From Clostridiales bacterium (GTDB lineage Bacteria > Bacillota > Clostridia > Saccharofermentanales > Saccharofermentanaceae), in the NCBI GenBank assembly GCA_017964005.1, contig JAGCSR010000004.1, positions 1 to 39,337 of the forward strand: a stretch of 39,337 nt of DNA. Reading direction: 5' to 3'. The notes under the pieces were generated by a model. It was not told the DNA's origin and searched no databases. It worked only from the letters and a program-made list of their open reading frames with translations. Below, piece after piece: positions 1 through 8,281 of the stretch (position 1 is its first letter; each line of letters begins with the position of its first letter). The position numbers and the translations under genes are program-made.

Positions 1-1
1 C

Positions 2-91
2 TACATCGTGTTCTTCAACGAGAGAAGACCTGCCTACTCTTTAAATTATCTGACTCCAAAAGAGTTCAAAGCTATCTACAGTTCCAATTGA
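2..91 (+). CDS. IS3-family transposase (OrfB), C-terminal fragment
   Basis: The first 29 codons of the window, read in frame 2 up to TGA at 89-91, give the tail of a DDE integrase-type transposase. The stretch YIVFFNERRPAYSLNYLTPK followed by EFK matches the C-terminal signature of IS3-family OrfB proteins (tyrosine-rich strand, N-x-x-RP-x-x-x-L, then TP-x-x-F/Y). The rest of the gene and the element lie upstream of the window. The ORF is too short to stand alone, so the call rests on this motif and on the IS-like end just downstream. Confidence 0.8.
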   Translation, partial: YIVFFNERRPAYSLNYLTPKEFKAIYSSN

Positions 92-113
92 AGGTATATA
101 TTTCTTGTTTGGG

Positions 114-138
114 TGTCTACATTCGCTTGACTAGTGCA
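114..138 (+). mobile_element. Probable right terminal inverted repeat of the IS3-family element
   Basis: About 20 bases after the transposase stop comes a segment running from TGTCTACATT to GACTAGTGCA. IS3-family elements end in CA on this side and start with TG on the other, and their transposase gene usually stops within some tens of bases of the end. The left end is outside the window, so the match between the two ends cannot be checked. The exact boundary is inferred. Confidence 0.45.
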
Positions 139-203
139 TTTGATAGAAAAGATCAGCTGTTTTTTTCTATCAAAAGTGCCGGATTGCAAATTTGATAGAA
201 AAA
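139..203. repeat. Three copies of TTTGATAGAAAA, two of them as an inverted pair
   Basis: TTTGATAGAAAA at 139-150 and its perfect complement at 163-174 form a 12-bp stem with a 12-base loop. A third copy in the first orientation lies at 191-202. The hairpin starts directly after the presumed IS end. It could be a terminator-like IS target, a fragment of an older element, or an operator. The sequence does not decide between these. Confidence 0.6.
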
Positions 204-226
204 CGCCAGTCAGGGCTTCATCAGGA

Positions 227-787
227 TCAATATACTATGTCGGCTTTGAGCTTGTCGGCGGCTTCACGTCCCGAGTACATCGCGACGATCTCCAAAGCGA
301 AGGGTACTGATGTGCCCATGGCCTGGCTTGTGATGATGTTGCCGCAGGTTACTGCTTTATCGTCGGCGTGGAGGATCGCGCCGTCATTGGCTATGACTTC
401 CTGGAAGCCCGGGTTTGCGGTGGCGTCTATTCCGTTAAGGAGACCGAGACCCGAGAATACGGACGGCGCGGCGCAGATAGCGGCAAGTCCCTTGCCCTTG
501 GCTGCGAAGTCACGGATCCAGCCTGCCAAAGCCTCGGAGGCTTTGAAGTTTGCGGTGCCGCGGAGACCGCCGGGAAGGACGATCATGTCGTAGTCGTTTA
601 TGTCGATATCACGGTATGTTTTGTCGGCAGTGATCTTTACGTTGTGGGAAGTTACGACCTCAAGATAATCCGAGATGGAGATGAGGTCCGTGTCGAGCCT
701 GGCGCGTCTGAGTATATCCAGTGTCGTTATAGCTTCAGTCTCTTCGGTGCCGTCTGCAATGAACAGGGCGATCTTTACGTTATCCAT
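227..787 (-). CDS. DJ-1/PfpI family protein (ThiJ-like)
   Basis: A 186-residue protein of the normal DJ-1 length. It carries the nucleophile-elbow motif AAICAAPSVF with Cys105, the conserved acidic residue in the N-terminal GTEETEA segment (about Glu16), and the LPGG turn near residues 71-74. DJ-1 family members act as cytoplasmic deglycase/chaperone-like or stress proteins; the specific reaction here is not readable. The start is supported by GGGAGG about 9 bases before ATG. It lies between the IS remnant and the divergent-facing wall-protein region, 71 bases after the stop of the upstream minus-strand gene, so it may be cotranscribed or have its own promoter. Confidence 0.85.
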   Translation of the reverse strand: MDNVKIALFIADGTEETEAITTLDILRRARLDTDLISISDYLEVVTSHNVKITADKTYRDIDINDYDMIVLPGGLRGTANFKASEALAGWIRDFAAKGKGLAAICAAPSVFSGLGLLNGIDATANPGFQEVIANDGAILHADDKAVTCGNIITSQAMGTSVPFALEIVAMYSGREAADKLKADIVY

Positions 788-858
788 GTGATGTACCTCC
801 CGGAAGGTTCTTTACAAAGTATATTGTCGCAACAATCACAGCCGATTGCAATAAAGAC

Positions 859-2811
859 TTAAGTCTCCGGTTCCGGGGTAGGGATCGGAGTGGGAGTGGG
901 GGTAGGGTCGATGACATTCACATCCTTGAGAATCCTGTAGATCTGGACGTTGCATTCTTTCTCATTGTAGAGTCTGGTAAATGTAGTGATGTCCGACAGC
1001 ATGACTCCCGAGAAATTGCTGTCGAAGCCGTCGTAGGAACCCGGGATCTTGGATGAACTGTGGAAGATGAGGGCTTCACGGATTCCGTCGTCGTTGATGT
1101 CGTAGTATCCTGCGAATATCGCCATATGCTTGTAGTTGTCGTCGGAATACAGATACGGGTTGCCGTTGGCGGTCCGCTTCATCTTATCCCCGAAGGTCAC
1201 GATATCCCCTATGTGATAGTTTCCCTCGGCAAGCCACTTCCAGGAGTCTCCCGTTATGTTCTCGTTTGTCTTCACCTTCATTACGCCCGAAGCCGTGACA
1301 CCGAGAGAGGAAAGGTACGCGCCCCATCTGGCGACCGTCATGTGCTGGAGGTCCGCGATCCCGTATTTGTCAACGAAAACATACTGGTAATCGTTCTCTG
1401 ATACCATCTCGTAGATCCCGGACTTAAGGGGCTTGGTGGATGTGCGGTAGTACTCGAAGGTTCCGCGGTACTTGCTCCAGTTCTTATAGCCGTTATAGAC
1501 CATGTACGGAGTCTTCGTCTTGGCATCCGGATCTTTGTAAGCTCCTGAAGAACTTTTCTCACTGTATGTTACGGTCTCAAGGAGCGTCTTATAGATATGT
1601 GTCACGAAAGCCGAGCAGTCGACTTCACCGCCTGTTATATTGTTGGATCCGTATTTGTATTTGTATTTATGTTTGTCCTGGTTGGCCATGACATACTCCA
1701 TTGCCAATTCGTACACTTTGGTGTCTTCGAGCTTGGCGCCGGTGATCTTCTTCCAGGTGCCATTGTCCTTCAGTTTCCTGGAATCCTTGTTCTTATCGAA
1801 AATGTTCCTGTTGTTGATATTGGTAATGTGTGAATATCTGACGGCGTATTTATAGAGCGTTTCCGTAAAGAATTCTTTTGTTACCGTATATTCGGGCGCG
1901 AAAGAATCCCCTTTGTAGGGCTTGATAAGCCTTTCCTGCACTGCCCACATCGCGGCATCGTACGTCGGATCGGATGTGTCAATATCGCTCAGCTGCTCGG
2001 GGACATCCTTAATGTTTGCGAACACACTGTTCGGGCGGGGCTCCGGGCTTGCCGTAAACTTCCAAAGAGCATATGCAAGGTCGCCCCGGGTCAATGTCAG
2101 GGAGAGTTCTTTTTCTTCCGGGAAAAGTCCCATATCGTATGACATATATCTTGCATTGTAAACGTCGGTATAGGTCGGCTTGTAGGATGGGCTGCCCTTA
2201 AGGTGCCAGAGGCATACTATGAGATCTTCCCTTGAGGGGAAAGCTCCGAGGTTGGCACATATCCCCTGCCTTGCCAAAGCGAAGCCGGGAACGGAATCGA
2301 AAGTCTCCAGGTCCTTTTCGGTGCCGGACAGGACAGTCAGCATAAGGGTGTCAGATCTTTGGCCGTTGATATCGGATACGGATATCACGGCAGTTCCAGG
2401 GGACAATGCGGTGAGACTGCCTTCAGAGGTTACGGTTGCCACATCCTCATTGTCCGAAGTCCATACCAGAGGATCCAGTGTGTGGATATATGGCCTGATC
2501 TTCGCGGAAAGAGATACGGTAATGCCTGATGAGACAGTGAGGGAATGATCTCCGGGCACATCCTTGTATTTGTTGTAGGTATATTCGGCAGCTGCTTCCT
2601 GCGCATCTTCTTCGGAAAGGAAGACCCTGTCCTGAAAGCCGGACGGGAATTTGGGGATCTTCATCTTTAACTCGGTTACGGCGATGCCTGCGCCTTCCGT
2701 CTCCTGATCCTGTGGTGCGGGATTGGCGGCCCGGACAGGTGTGCCGAAGGCTTGCGGTACTGCCGCAAATATGATGATAAGACTTGCTGCTATTATTTTT
2801 TCGATGCGCAT
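859..2811 (-). CDS. Secreted NlpC/P60-like cell-wall protein with Big_2 domain
   Basis: A 650-residue exported protein. Residues 1-29 form a signal peptide (short basic start, hydrophobic core, AFGTPVRAA cleavage region). Residues about 91-160 look like a bacterial Ig-like (Big_2) domain ending in GTAVISVSD. Residues about 175-330 resemble a divergent pair of S-layer-homology-type modules (AMWAVQERLIKP). From about residue 365 there is an NlpC/P60-like peptidase region with GGEVDCSAFVTHIYK, probable nucleophile Cys399, and a candidate His562 in KHMAIFAGYY. The end is a short Pro/Thr tail with no anchor. Expected role: hydrolysis or remodelling of peptidoglycan peptides outside the cell. The spacing between Cys and His is longer than in compact NlpC domains, so the exact subfamily is uncertain. 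No Shine-Dalgarno precedes the ATG; TATAAT sits 6 bases upstream of it. Confidence 0.7.
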   Translation of the reverse strand: MRIEKIIAASLIIIFAAVPQAFGTPVRAANPAPQDQETEGAGIAVTELKMKIPKFPSGFQDRVFLSEEDAQEAAAEYTYNKYKDVPGDHSLTVSSGITVSLSAKIRPYIHTLDPLVWTSDNEDVATVTSEGSLTALSPGTAVISVSDINGQRSDTLMLTVLSGTEKDLETFDSVPGFALARQGICANLGAFPSREDLIVCLWHLKGSPSYKPTYTDVYNARYMSYDMGLFPEEKELSLTLTRGDLAYALWKFTASPEPRPNSVFANIKDVPEQLSDIDTSDPTYDAAMWAVQERLIKPYKGDSFAPEYTVTKEFFTETLYKYAVRYSHITNINNRNIFDKNKDSRKLKDNGTWKKITGAKLEDTKVYELAMEYVMANQDKHKYKYKYGSNNITGGEVDCSAFVTHIYKTLLETVTYSEKSSSGAYKDPDAKTKTPYMVYNGYKNWSKYRGTFEYYRTSTKPLKSGIYEMVSENDYQYVFVDKYGIADLQHMTVARWGAYLSSLGVTASGVMKVKTNENITGDSWKWLAEGNYHIGDIVTFGDKMKRTANGNPYLYSDDNYKHMAIFAGYYDINDDGIREALIFHSSSKIPGSYDGFDSNFSGVMLSDITTFTRLYNEKECNVQIYRILKDVNVIDPTPTPTPIPTPEPET

Positions 2812-2817
2812 TTATTT

Positions 2818-2823
2818 ATTATA
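2818..2823 (-). promoter_or_regulatory. -10 box immediately before the wall-protein start (possible leaderless promoter)
   Basis: On the minus strand TATAAT is followed by AAATAA and then the ATG at 2811. A weak -35 candidate TTGTAA lies 18 bases upstream. With normal initiation 6-7 bases after the -10 box, the transcript would begin at or next to the start codon. There is no purine-rich ribosome site in the preceding bases. Confidence 0.5.
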
Positions 2824-2826
2824 TAG

Positions 2827-2856
2827 TTGTTTTAACACCCGTTACAATGATAAAAT
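2827..2856 (+). promoter_or_regulatory. Possible promoter for the ABC exporter operon
   Basis: TTGTTT at 2827-2832 and TAAAAT at 2851-2856 are separated by 18 bases in the 93-base gap between the divergent wall-protein and ABC transporter genes. The -35 match is modest, so this is a candidate only. Confidence 0.35.
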
Positions 2857-2904
2857 ACGGCGTAAGATAATGATTTTGGATAAGTTAGGAATACAGTTGG
2901 CAGT

Positions 2905-4659
2905 ATGCTTAAGAACATAAAGACTATATTGAAGAGTGTCAGGGAGTTCAAGAAACCCACGATACTTTGTCTCATATTCATAATCGGCGAAGTCGTGATG
3001 GAGGTGTTGATCCCGTTCATCACGTCTTATCTCGTTAACAGGATCAAGGCGGGCGAGAACCTCGGCGGGATATTATCCACCGGAATACTGATGGTGCTGG
3101 CGGCGCTGGCGTCATTGGCTTTCGGTGTTCTGGCCGGCAGGCATTCGGCTTATGCTTCCGCAGGCCTTGCAAGGAACCTACGCCACGATATGTATGTGAG
3201 GATCCAGGATTTCTCTTTTGCCAATATCGATAAATTCTCATCCTCATCGCTTGTTACGAGGATGACAACCGACATTACCAATGTCCAGAATTCCTACATG
3301 ATGATGATAAGGATCGCCGTAAGAGCTCCCATGATGTTCATATTTGCAATTGCTATGGGTATCATCATGGGCGGACGTCTCGCGACTACGTTCCTGGTAA
3401 TAATCCCGGTTCTGGGCTTCGGCCTGTTCATGATCGGGCGTCTTGCGATGCCTGCGTTCAGGTCGGTGTTCCGTAAGTACGACAAGCTCAATGAGTCCAT
3501 TGAAGAGAATGTCCGCGGTATGCGTGTAGTCAAGGGTTTTGCCCGTGAAGATCACGAGACCGGCAAGTTCAATACTGCTTCCGATGATATCAGGCGCGAT
3601 TTTACCAAGGCTGAGAGGATCGTAGGTCTTAACGGTCCCATCATGCAGATGTGCCTTTACTTCAATCTGACTTTCGTTCTGTTCGTCGGTTCTCAGATGA
3701 TAATCAAGAGCCGCGGCGTCGAGATCGATGTCGGTCAGATCTCCGCCATGATCACCTATGGTTTCCAGATCCTGATGTCCCTTATGATGATCAACATGAT
3801 CTACATCATGCTCACCATGTCCGTCGAGTCCATCAAGAGGATCGCGGAAGTTTTGAGGGAAGATCCGACTATCACGAATCCGGCAGAACCCGTTACCGAG
3901 ATGACTGACGGATCCATTGAGTTCCGCGATGTCTCCTTCAGATATTCAGCCGCCGCAAAGCGCGATTCCCTCCACGATATCAACATCAAGATAGAATCCG
4001 GCATGACGGTCGGTGTCCTTGGAGGAACGGGTTCGGGCAAGACGACCCTGATCCAGCTGATCCCGAGGCTGTACGATGTTACGGAAGGTGAGGTCCTTGT
4101 TGGCGGGCGTTCCGTTACGGACTATGATCTCAAGTTCTTAAGAGATAATGTCTCGGTAGTTCTCCAGAAGAACGAGCTGTTCTCCGGCACCATCAAGGAG
4201 AACCTGATGTGGGGCAACGAGAATGCTACGGACGAGCAGATACATGATGCCGCAAGGCTTGCATGCGCAGATGAATTCATCAACTCATTCCCCGACGGCT
4301 ACGATACACATATCGAGCAGGGAGGAACCAACGTTTCCGGCGGCCAGAAGCAGAGGCTCTGTATCGCAAGGGCGCTCCTGAAGGCACCGAAGATCCTGAT
4401 CCTCGACGATTCGACTTCCGCAGTCGATACACATACCGACGCTCTTATCCGAAAAGGGTTCAAGGAGTTTATCCCCGAGACCACGAAGATAATAATCGCT
4501 CAGCGTGTTGCTTCCGTTATGGATTCCGATCTGATCCTTATCATGGACGGCGGACGCCTTGTGGCATCGGGCAAGCACGATGAGCTTCTTGAATCGAGCG
4601 ATATCTATCGCGAGATATACGAACAACAGACGAGAGGAGGGGATGAGAATGAGCAGTAA
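2905..4659 (+). CDS. ABC exporter half-transporter with degenerate ATPase site
   Basis: A 584-residue type-I ABC exporter half: six-helix membrane domain over residues 1 to about 310, then a nucleotide-binding domain. Walker A is GGTGSGKT (373-380) and the signature is VSGGQKQ (477-483). The Walker B region reads ILDDSTSAVD, so the catalytic Glu is replaced by Asp502, and the H-loop reads AQR with Gln533 in place of His. These are the standard changes of the non-hydrolysing member of heterodimeric exporters such as TM287/288 and BmrCD. The next gene supplies the consensus partner and overlaps this one by 11 bases. The complex should sit in the cytoplasmic membrane and export a drug, lipid or peptide; the substrate is not readable. 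The start has only a weak AGGA upstream. Confidence 0.9.
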   Translation: MLKNIKTILKSVREFKKPTILCLIFIIGEVVMEVLIPFITSYLVNRIKAGENLGGILSTGILMVLAALASLAFGVLAGRHSAYASAGLARNLRHDMYVRIQDFSFANIDKFSSSSLVTRMTTDITNVQNSYMMMIRIAVRAPMMFIFAIAMGIIMGGRLATTFLVIIPVLGFGLFMIGRLAMPAFRSVFRKYDKLNESIEENVRGMRVVKGFAREDHETGKFNTASDDIRRDFTKAERIVGLNGPIMQMCLYFNLTFVLFVGSQMIIKSRGVEIDVGQISAMITYGFQILMSLMMINMIYIMLTMSVESIKRIAEVLREDPTITNPAEPVTEMTDGSIEFRDVSFRYSAAAKRDSLHDINIKIESGMTVGVLGGTGSGKTTLIQLIPRLYDVTEGEVLVGGRSVTDYDLKFLRDNVSVVLQKNELFSGTIKENLMWGNENATDEQIHDAARLACADEFINSFPDGYDTHIEQGGTNVSGGQKQRLCIARALLKAPKILILDDSTSAVDTHTDALIRKGFKEFIPETTKIIIAQRVASVMDSDLILIMDGGRLVASGKHDELLESSDIYREIYEQQTRGGDENEQ

Positions 4660-6580
4660 TCGCGGACGCCGCGGCGGAGCTTCGCCCAAAGATCTCAAGG
4701 AAGCATCAGGCAGCATCGGAAGAGCGCTGAAGATGTACTTCAAGTACTTCCCTGTCTTAACGCCTGTCATCATCGTCTGCATACTTACGAATGCCATAGT
4801 CAATGCTATCCCTTCCACCTTTATCCAGAAGGTTATTGCCGTTATCGAGCAATACTGGGAAGCAGGGGACTGGGATTCGGCCGCGCCCAAGATCATCGGA
4901 TATCTTACGATACTGGTTGGTCTTTACATCCTGGCATTGTCCCTGTCAGTCCTGCAGTCACAGCTTCTTGCATACATGACACAGAAGTTCCTCCATAACT
5001 TCAGACGCGACATGTTCTCAACGATGCAGCGCCTTCCCATCAGGTACTTCGACACACATAAGCACGGCTACATCATGAGCCACTACACCAACGATATCGA
5101 TACGTTGAGGCAGCTCGTGTCCATGGCCCTGCCTTCGCTCCTGCAGGCTGCGGTTACGCTCGTTACCGTATTCTGCATAATGAACTACTATTCCATCTGG
5201 CTGACCCTGGTCCTTGTTGCCGGCGTCGTAGCGATGGCCGTAGTCAGCGGTAAGATCGGCGGGGGCTCTGCCAAGTACTTCGTAAGGCAGCAGCAGGCAG
5301 TTGCAGCAACCGAAGGATATGTTCAGGAGATGATGAACGGCCAGAAGGTCGTCAAGGTCTTCAACCACGAACAGAAGGGTATAGAAGAGTTCAACAAGCT
5401 CAACGACGAGCTGTGCTTAGACAGTTCCAAGGCAAACGCTTACGCGAACATATTGGGACCTATCGTCAACAACATCGGCAACATCCTCTATGTTCTCCTG
5501 GCAACTGTCGGAGGCATCCTGCTCTTAACACATGTACCGAACATCTCATTCTCCAGAATGGCTCTGGATATTTCTATCCTTGTTCCGTTCCTCAACATGG
5601 CCAAGCAGTTCATGGGTCAGATCAACCAGCTCACCATGCAGGTCAATGCTGTTGTTATGGCAGGCGCAGGTGCCAAGAGGATCTTTGCTCTGGTAGATGA
5701 ACCTGCTGAGGCTGATGAAGGATATGTAACCCTCACCAAGGCCAAGAAGAACGAAGCAGGTGAGTATGTCGAGACTTCCGATTCTGACGGCGTATGGGCA
5801 TGGAGACATCCACATCAGGCTGAAGGAACGGTTACTTTCGTACCCGTCGAAGGAGACGTTGTGCTTACCGATGTCGACTTTGAATATGTCGAGGGCAAGC
5901 AGGTTCTTTACGATGTATCCGTCTTCGCGGAGCCCGGACAGAAAGTCGCATTCGTCGGCGCAACCGGTGCCGGCAAGACTACCATCACGAACCTCATCAA
6001 CCGCTTCTATGACATTGCCGACGGCAAGATCCGTTACGACGGTATCAATGTCAACAAGATCAAGAAGAAGGACTTAAGGCGATCTCTGGGTCTTGTTCTT
6101 CAGGATACTAACCTCTTCACTGGCACTGTTATGGACAATATCCGTTACGGACGTCTGGATGCTACGGATGAGGAGTGCCGTGACGCGGCCCGCCTTGCAG
6201 GTGCCGATGACTTTATCGAGCGTCTCCCTGAGGGCTACAACACGCCTCTTACCAACAACGGTTCCAACCTGTCACAGGGCCAGCGCCAGCTCATAGCGAT
6301 AGCCCGTGCGGCTGTAGCAGATCCGCCGGTCATGATCTTGGACGAGGCTACGTCTTCCATCGATACCCGTACCGAGAAGATCGTTCAGCGCGGCATGGAT
6401 AAGCTCATGGAAGACAGAACGGTCTTCGTTATCGCTCACCGTCTGTCCACCGTTATGGATTCGGATGTCATCATGGTATTGGATCACGGCCGCATCATCG
6501 AGAGAGGCAGCCACGAGAAGCTTCTCGCCGAGAAGGGCACATACTATCAGCTCTATACGGGTGCCTTCGAACTCGAGTAA
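4649..6580 (+). CDS. ABC exporter half-transporter with consensus ATPase site
   Basis: A 643-residue partner of the preceding gene. ATG 4649 is preferred because AGGAGG at 4635-4640 lies 8 bases before it; an in-frame ATG at 4643 is too close, and earlier in-frame codons lie deep in the upstream gene. The basic Gly-rich N-terminus leads into six membrane helices and a canonical ATPase domain: Walker A GATGAGKT (437-444), signature LSQGQRQ, Walker B ILDEATSSID with catalytic Glu566, and H-loop His597. About 45 residues with many charges and Trp-Ala-Trp are inserted between the membrane and ATPase domains. It is expected to power the heterodimer, since its partner has a degenerate catalytic site. 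A strong terminator follows, so the two genes form a complete operon. Confidence 0.93.
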   Translation: MSSNRGRRGGASPKDLKEASGSIGRALKMYFKYFPVLTPVIIVCILTNAIVNAIPSTFIQKVIAVIEQYWEAGDWDSAAPKIIGYLTILVGLYILALSLSVLQSQLLAYMTQKFLHNFRRDMFSTMQRLPIRYFDTHKHGYIMSHYTNDIDTLRQLVSMALPSLLQAAVTLVTVFCIMNYYSIWLTLVLVAGVVAMAVVSGKIGGGSAKYFVRQQQAVAATEGYVQEMMNGQKVVKVFNHEQKGIEEFNKLNDELCLDSSKANAYANILGPIVNNIGNILYVLLATVGGILLLTHVPNISFSRMALDISILVPFLNMAKQFMGQINQLTMQVNAVVMAGAGAKRIFALVDEPAEADEGYVTLTKAKKNEAGEYVETSDSDGVWAWRHPHQAEGTVTFVPVEGDVVLTDVDFEYVEGKQVLYDVSVFAEPGQKVAFVGATGAGKTTITNLINRFYDIADGKIRYDGINVNKIKKKDLRRSLGLVLQDTNLFTGTVMDNIRYGRLDATDEECRDAARLAGADDFIERLPEGYNTPLTNNGSNLSQGQRQLIAIARAAVADPPVMILDEATSSIDTRTEKIVQRGMDKLMEDRTVFVIAHRLSTVMDSDVIMVLDHGRIIERGSHEKLLAEKGTYYQLYTGAFELE

Positions 6581-6600
6581 AACAGATAACTGCAATAAAT

Positions 6601-6640
6601 AGTCCGGCAGCTGAGAGCGAACTCGGCTGCCGGACTTTTT
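6601..6640 (+). terminator. Rho-independent terminator of the ABC operon
   Basis: The 11-bp stem AGTCCGGCAGC (6601-6611) and GCTGCCGGACT (6626-6636), extended by four inner pairs including one wobble, encloses a 6-base loop. A T-run ends it at 6636-6640. It lies 20 bases after the exporter stop codon. Confidence 0.9.
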
Positions 6641-6653
6641 GCTTACTGTATTT

Positions 6654-8225
6654 CTACCACTCTAAGCTTTGAAGTTCATACCAGCCTGCAGCAAGCACCG
6701 AACCTTCATCATACTTATCCCTCTCATATACGACGACGCAGCAGGGACCGTCTTTTACGGGTTCGCAGCAGAACGACAGGCTCTGGTAACTGTGATCCCC
6801 GTCCTCGGTTATGGTTCCCTTGCCAACGACCTTACCGTCTTTATAGACCTCATATCTGTAGGATCCTTTATCGCTTATGGCTTCAGGCAGGCCTACTTTA
6901 CAGTAAAGCAATTTGGAATAGAGCGTAGAGCATGCCATAAATCCCGTATGACCGTCTTTGTCGAAAAAACACAGGTGATTACTGTCTATATAACCGGGAA
7001 CTGTTTTTGTGTCAAAGTCTTTAATGTTTGTTGATGACACAAAAGTAAATATAGTGTCCTCTTCATCTTCATCTGCATCTTCATTTGCTTCATCATCTTC
7101 AACATCATGGACGAAAGCAAGGTCGTTGTTCAGGATGCAGGAAGATACATCAAAGTCCAGATCCGTATATCCATCTAAATTGTTCAGTATGTCCAGCGAT
7201 TCTTGGCATGAATTGATCTTATCCTGCTTTTCGATCTGAAATTCACAGGGGTAGAGGAGACCAAACCATCCGTCGCCTACCCAGGGATCAAAATCGTACC
7301 TGAGGATAAGTATTACCTGTCCCGACTCATTTATAAAGAGCTCAGGATCTTCTTTAAAGCGTTTCATGGTGTAAGCCGAGGTGCACCCTCCATATTTGTG
7401 GATATTGTAGATATCAGCAAGATCAAGATCTCTTTGGAGTTTTTGCGTTGCGGCCTTCATGAAATCTTTTTTCCCGTATCCGATGGTCTTAAGTATCTCA
7501 TCTGTCGTCATGAGATGGCCCTTGGAATCAAAGGTATAGGCCTTGTAGATCATCTCTTCCTGTACGAAATAATACCAAAGGAGTGTCTTGGATCCGTCAT
7601 CATGATCAATAAGAAGATAGCGTGTTTTCGGTGTTCCGCCCCATAAGAAAGTTTCGTTCTTAATGGTCTTAAGGATCTCCTTATTGACCTTGTCCGCATC
7701 TTTGGATCTGATGTTTATCTGCGGTACCCGGCCTTCCACATCTACTTCGCCTTCTTCTCCGGCTATTTGGACAGTTATCTTCTTCATGGATACAAGATCA
7801 CAGTCTTCCATGGGAACGGAATCTTCCTTATAGAGAAGTTCCTCGCAGATCCTGCCTGCGTTCAATGTGCTGACGGCATCAAAGGCAGGATATACATCCT
7901 TGTTCTGATCCAAAGCTTCATAATACCCGGACATCGAGACCTGCTCGCAGTCTATATAATAATAGTCACCGGGATCGTGGCTGAAATTGAAATTTGAATC
8001 GAACCAGTATGCTGTCGGCGGATCTTTTTCCTTCGTCTCTTGTGTCTCATCCGGCTCCGAATCTGAGCCGGTATTGCTCGCTTCAGTTGTTGTGATGATG
8101 CTGCTTTCTTCCGTAGAAGCCGTATCAGAAGATGGCGTTGTATCCTGAGGCTGTGCCTGGTCGCAGGATGCAACCATTGCCAGGATCATTGCAGTTACCA
8201 AGGATATAGTTGTGATCTTTTTCAT
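6654..8225 (-). CDS. Lipoprotein of unknown function, acidic, distantly RsiV/DUF3298-like
   Basis: A 523-residue lipoprotein. The start at 8225 is chosen because GTGGGGGA stands 7-8 bases before it and because it begins the signal peptide (MKKITTISLV); a longer in-frame start would add ten residues before it. The lipobox is MVASC with lipidated Cys21, followed by a Ser/Thr/Glu-rich linker to about residue 75. A segment near residues 165-190 (RVPQINIRSKDADKVNKEI) and a later stretch of beta-strand character (VILILRYDFDP) resemble the DUF4163/DUF3298 pair seen in PdaC and RsiV proteins, but this is a weak resemblance. A run of Asp/Glu (EDDEANEDADEDEEDT) follows. It should be anchored outside the cytoplasmic membrane. 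The gene converges on the ABC operon. Confidence 0.7.
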   Translation of the reverse strand: MKKITTISLVTAMILAMVASCDQAQPQDTTPSSDTASTEESSIITTTEASNTGSDSEPDETQETKEKDPPTAYWFDSNFNFSHDPGDYYYIDCEQVSMSGYYEALDQNKDVYPAFDAVSTLNAGRICEELLYKEDSVPMEDCDLVSMKKITVQIAGEEGEVDVEGRVPQINIRSKDADKVNKEILKTIKNETFLWGGTPKTRYLLIDHDDGSKTLLWYYFVQEEMIYKAYTFDSKGHLMTTDEILKTIGYGKKDFMKAATQKLQRDLDLADIYNIHKYGGCTSAYTMKRFKEDPELFINESGQVILILRYDFDPWVGDGWFGLLYPCEFQIEKQDKINSCQESLDILNNLDGYTDLDFDVSSCILNNDLAFVHDVEDDEANEDADEDEEDTIFTFVSSTNIKDFDTKTVPGYIDSNHLCFFDKDGHTGFMACSTLYSKLLYCKVGLPEAISDKGSYRYEVYKDGKVVGKGTITEDGDHSYQSLSFCCEPVKDGPCCVVVYERDKYDEGSVLAAGWYELQSLEW

Positions 8226-8246
8226 ATTTGTTTCCCCCACGAGATG

Positions 8247-8252
8247 ATTATA
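8247..8252 (-). promoter_or_regulatory. -10 box of the lipoprotein gene
   Basis: TATAAT on the minus strand, about 22 bases before the start at 8225, leaves room for the GGGGGA ribosome site. A weak TTCCAA lies 18 bases upstream of it as -35. Confidence 0.45.
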
Positions 8253-8281
8253 CACTCATGAGGGATTATGTTGGAAGTTTG

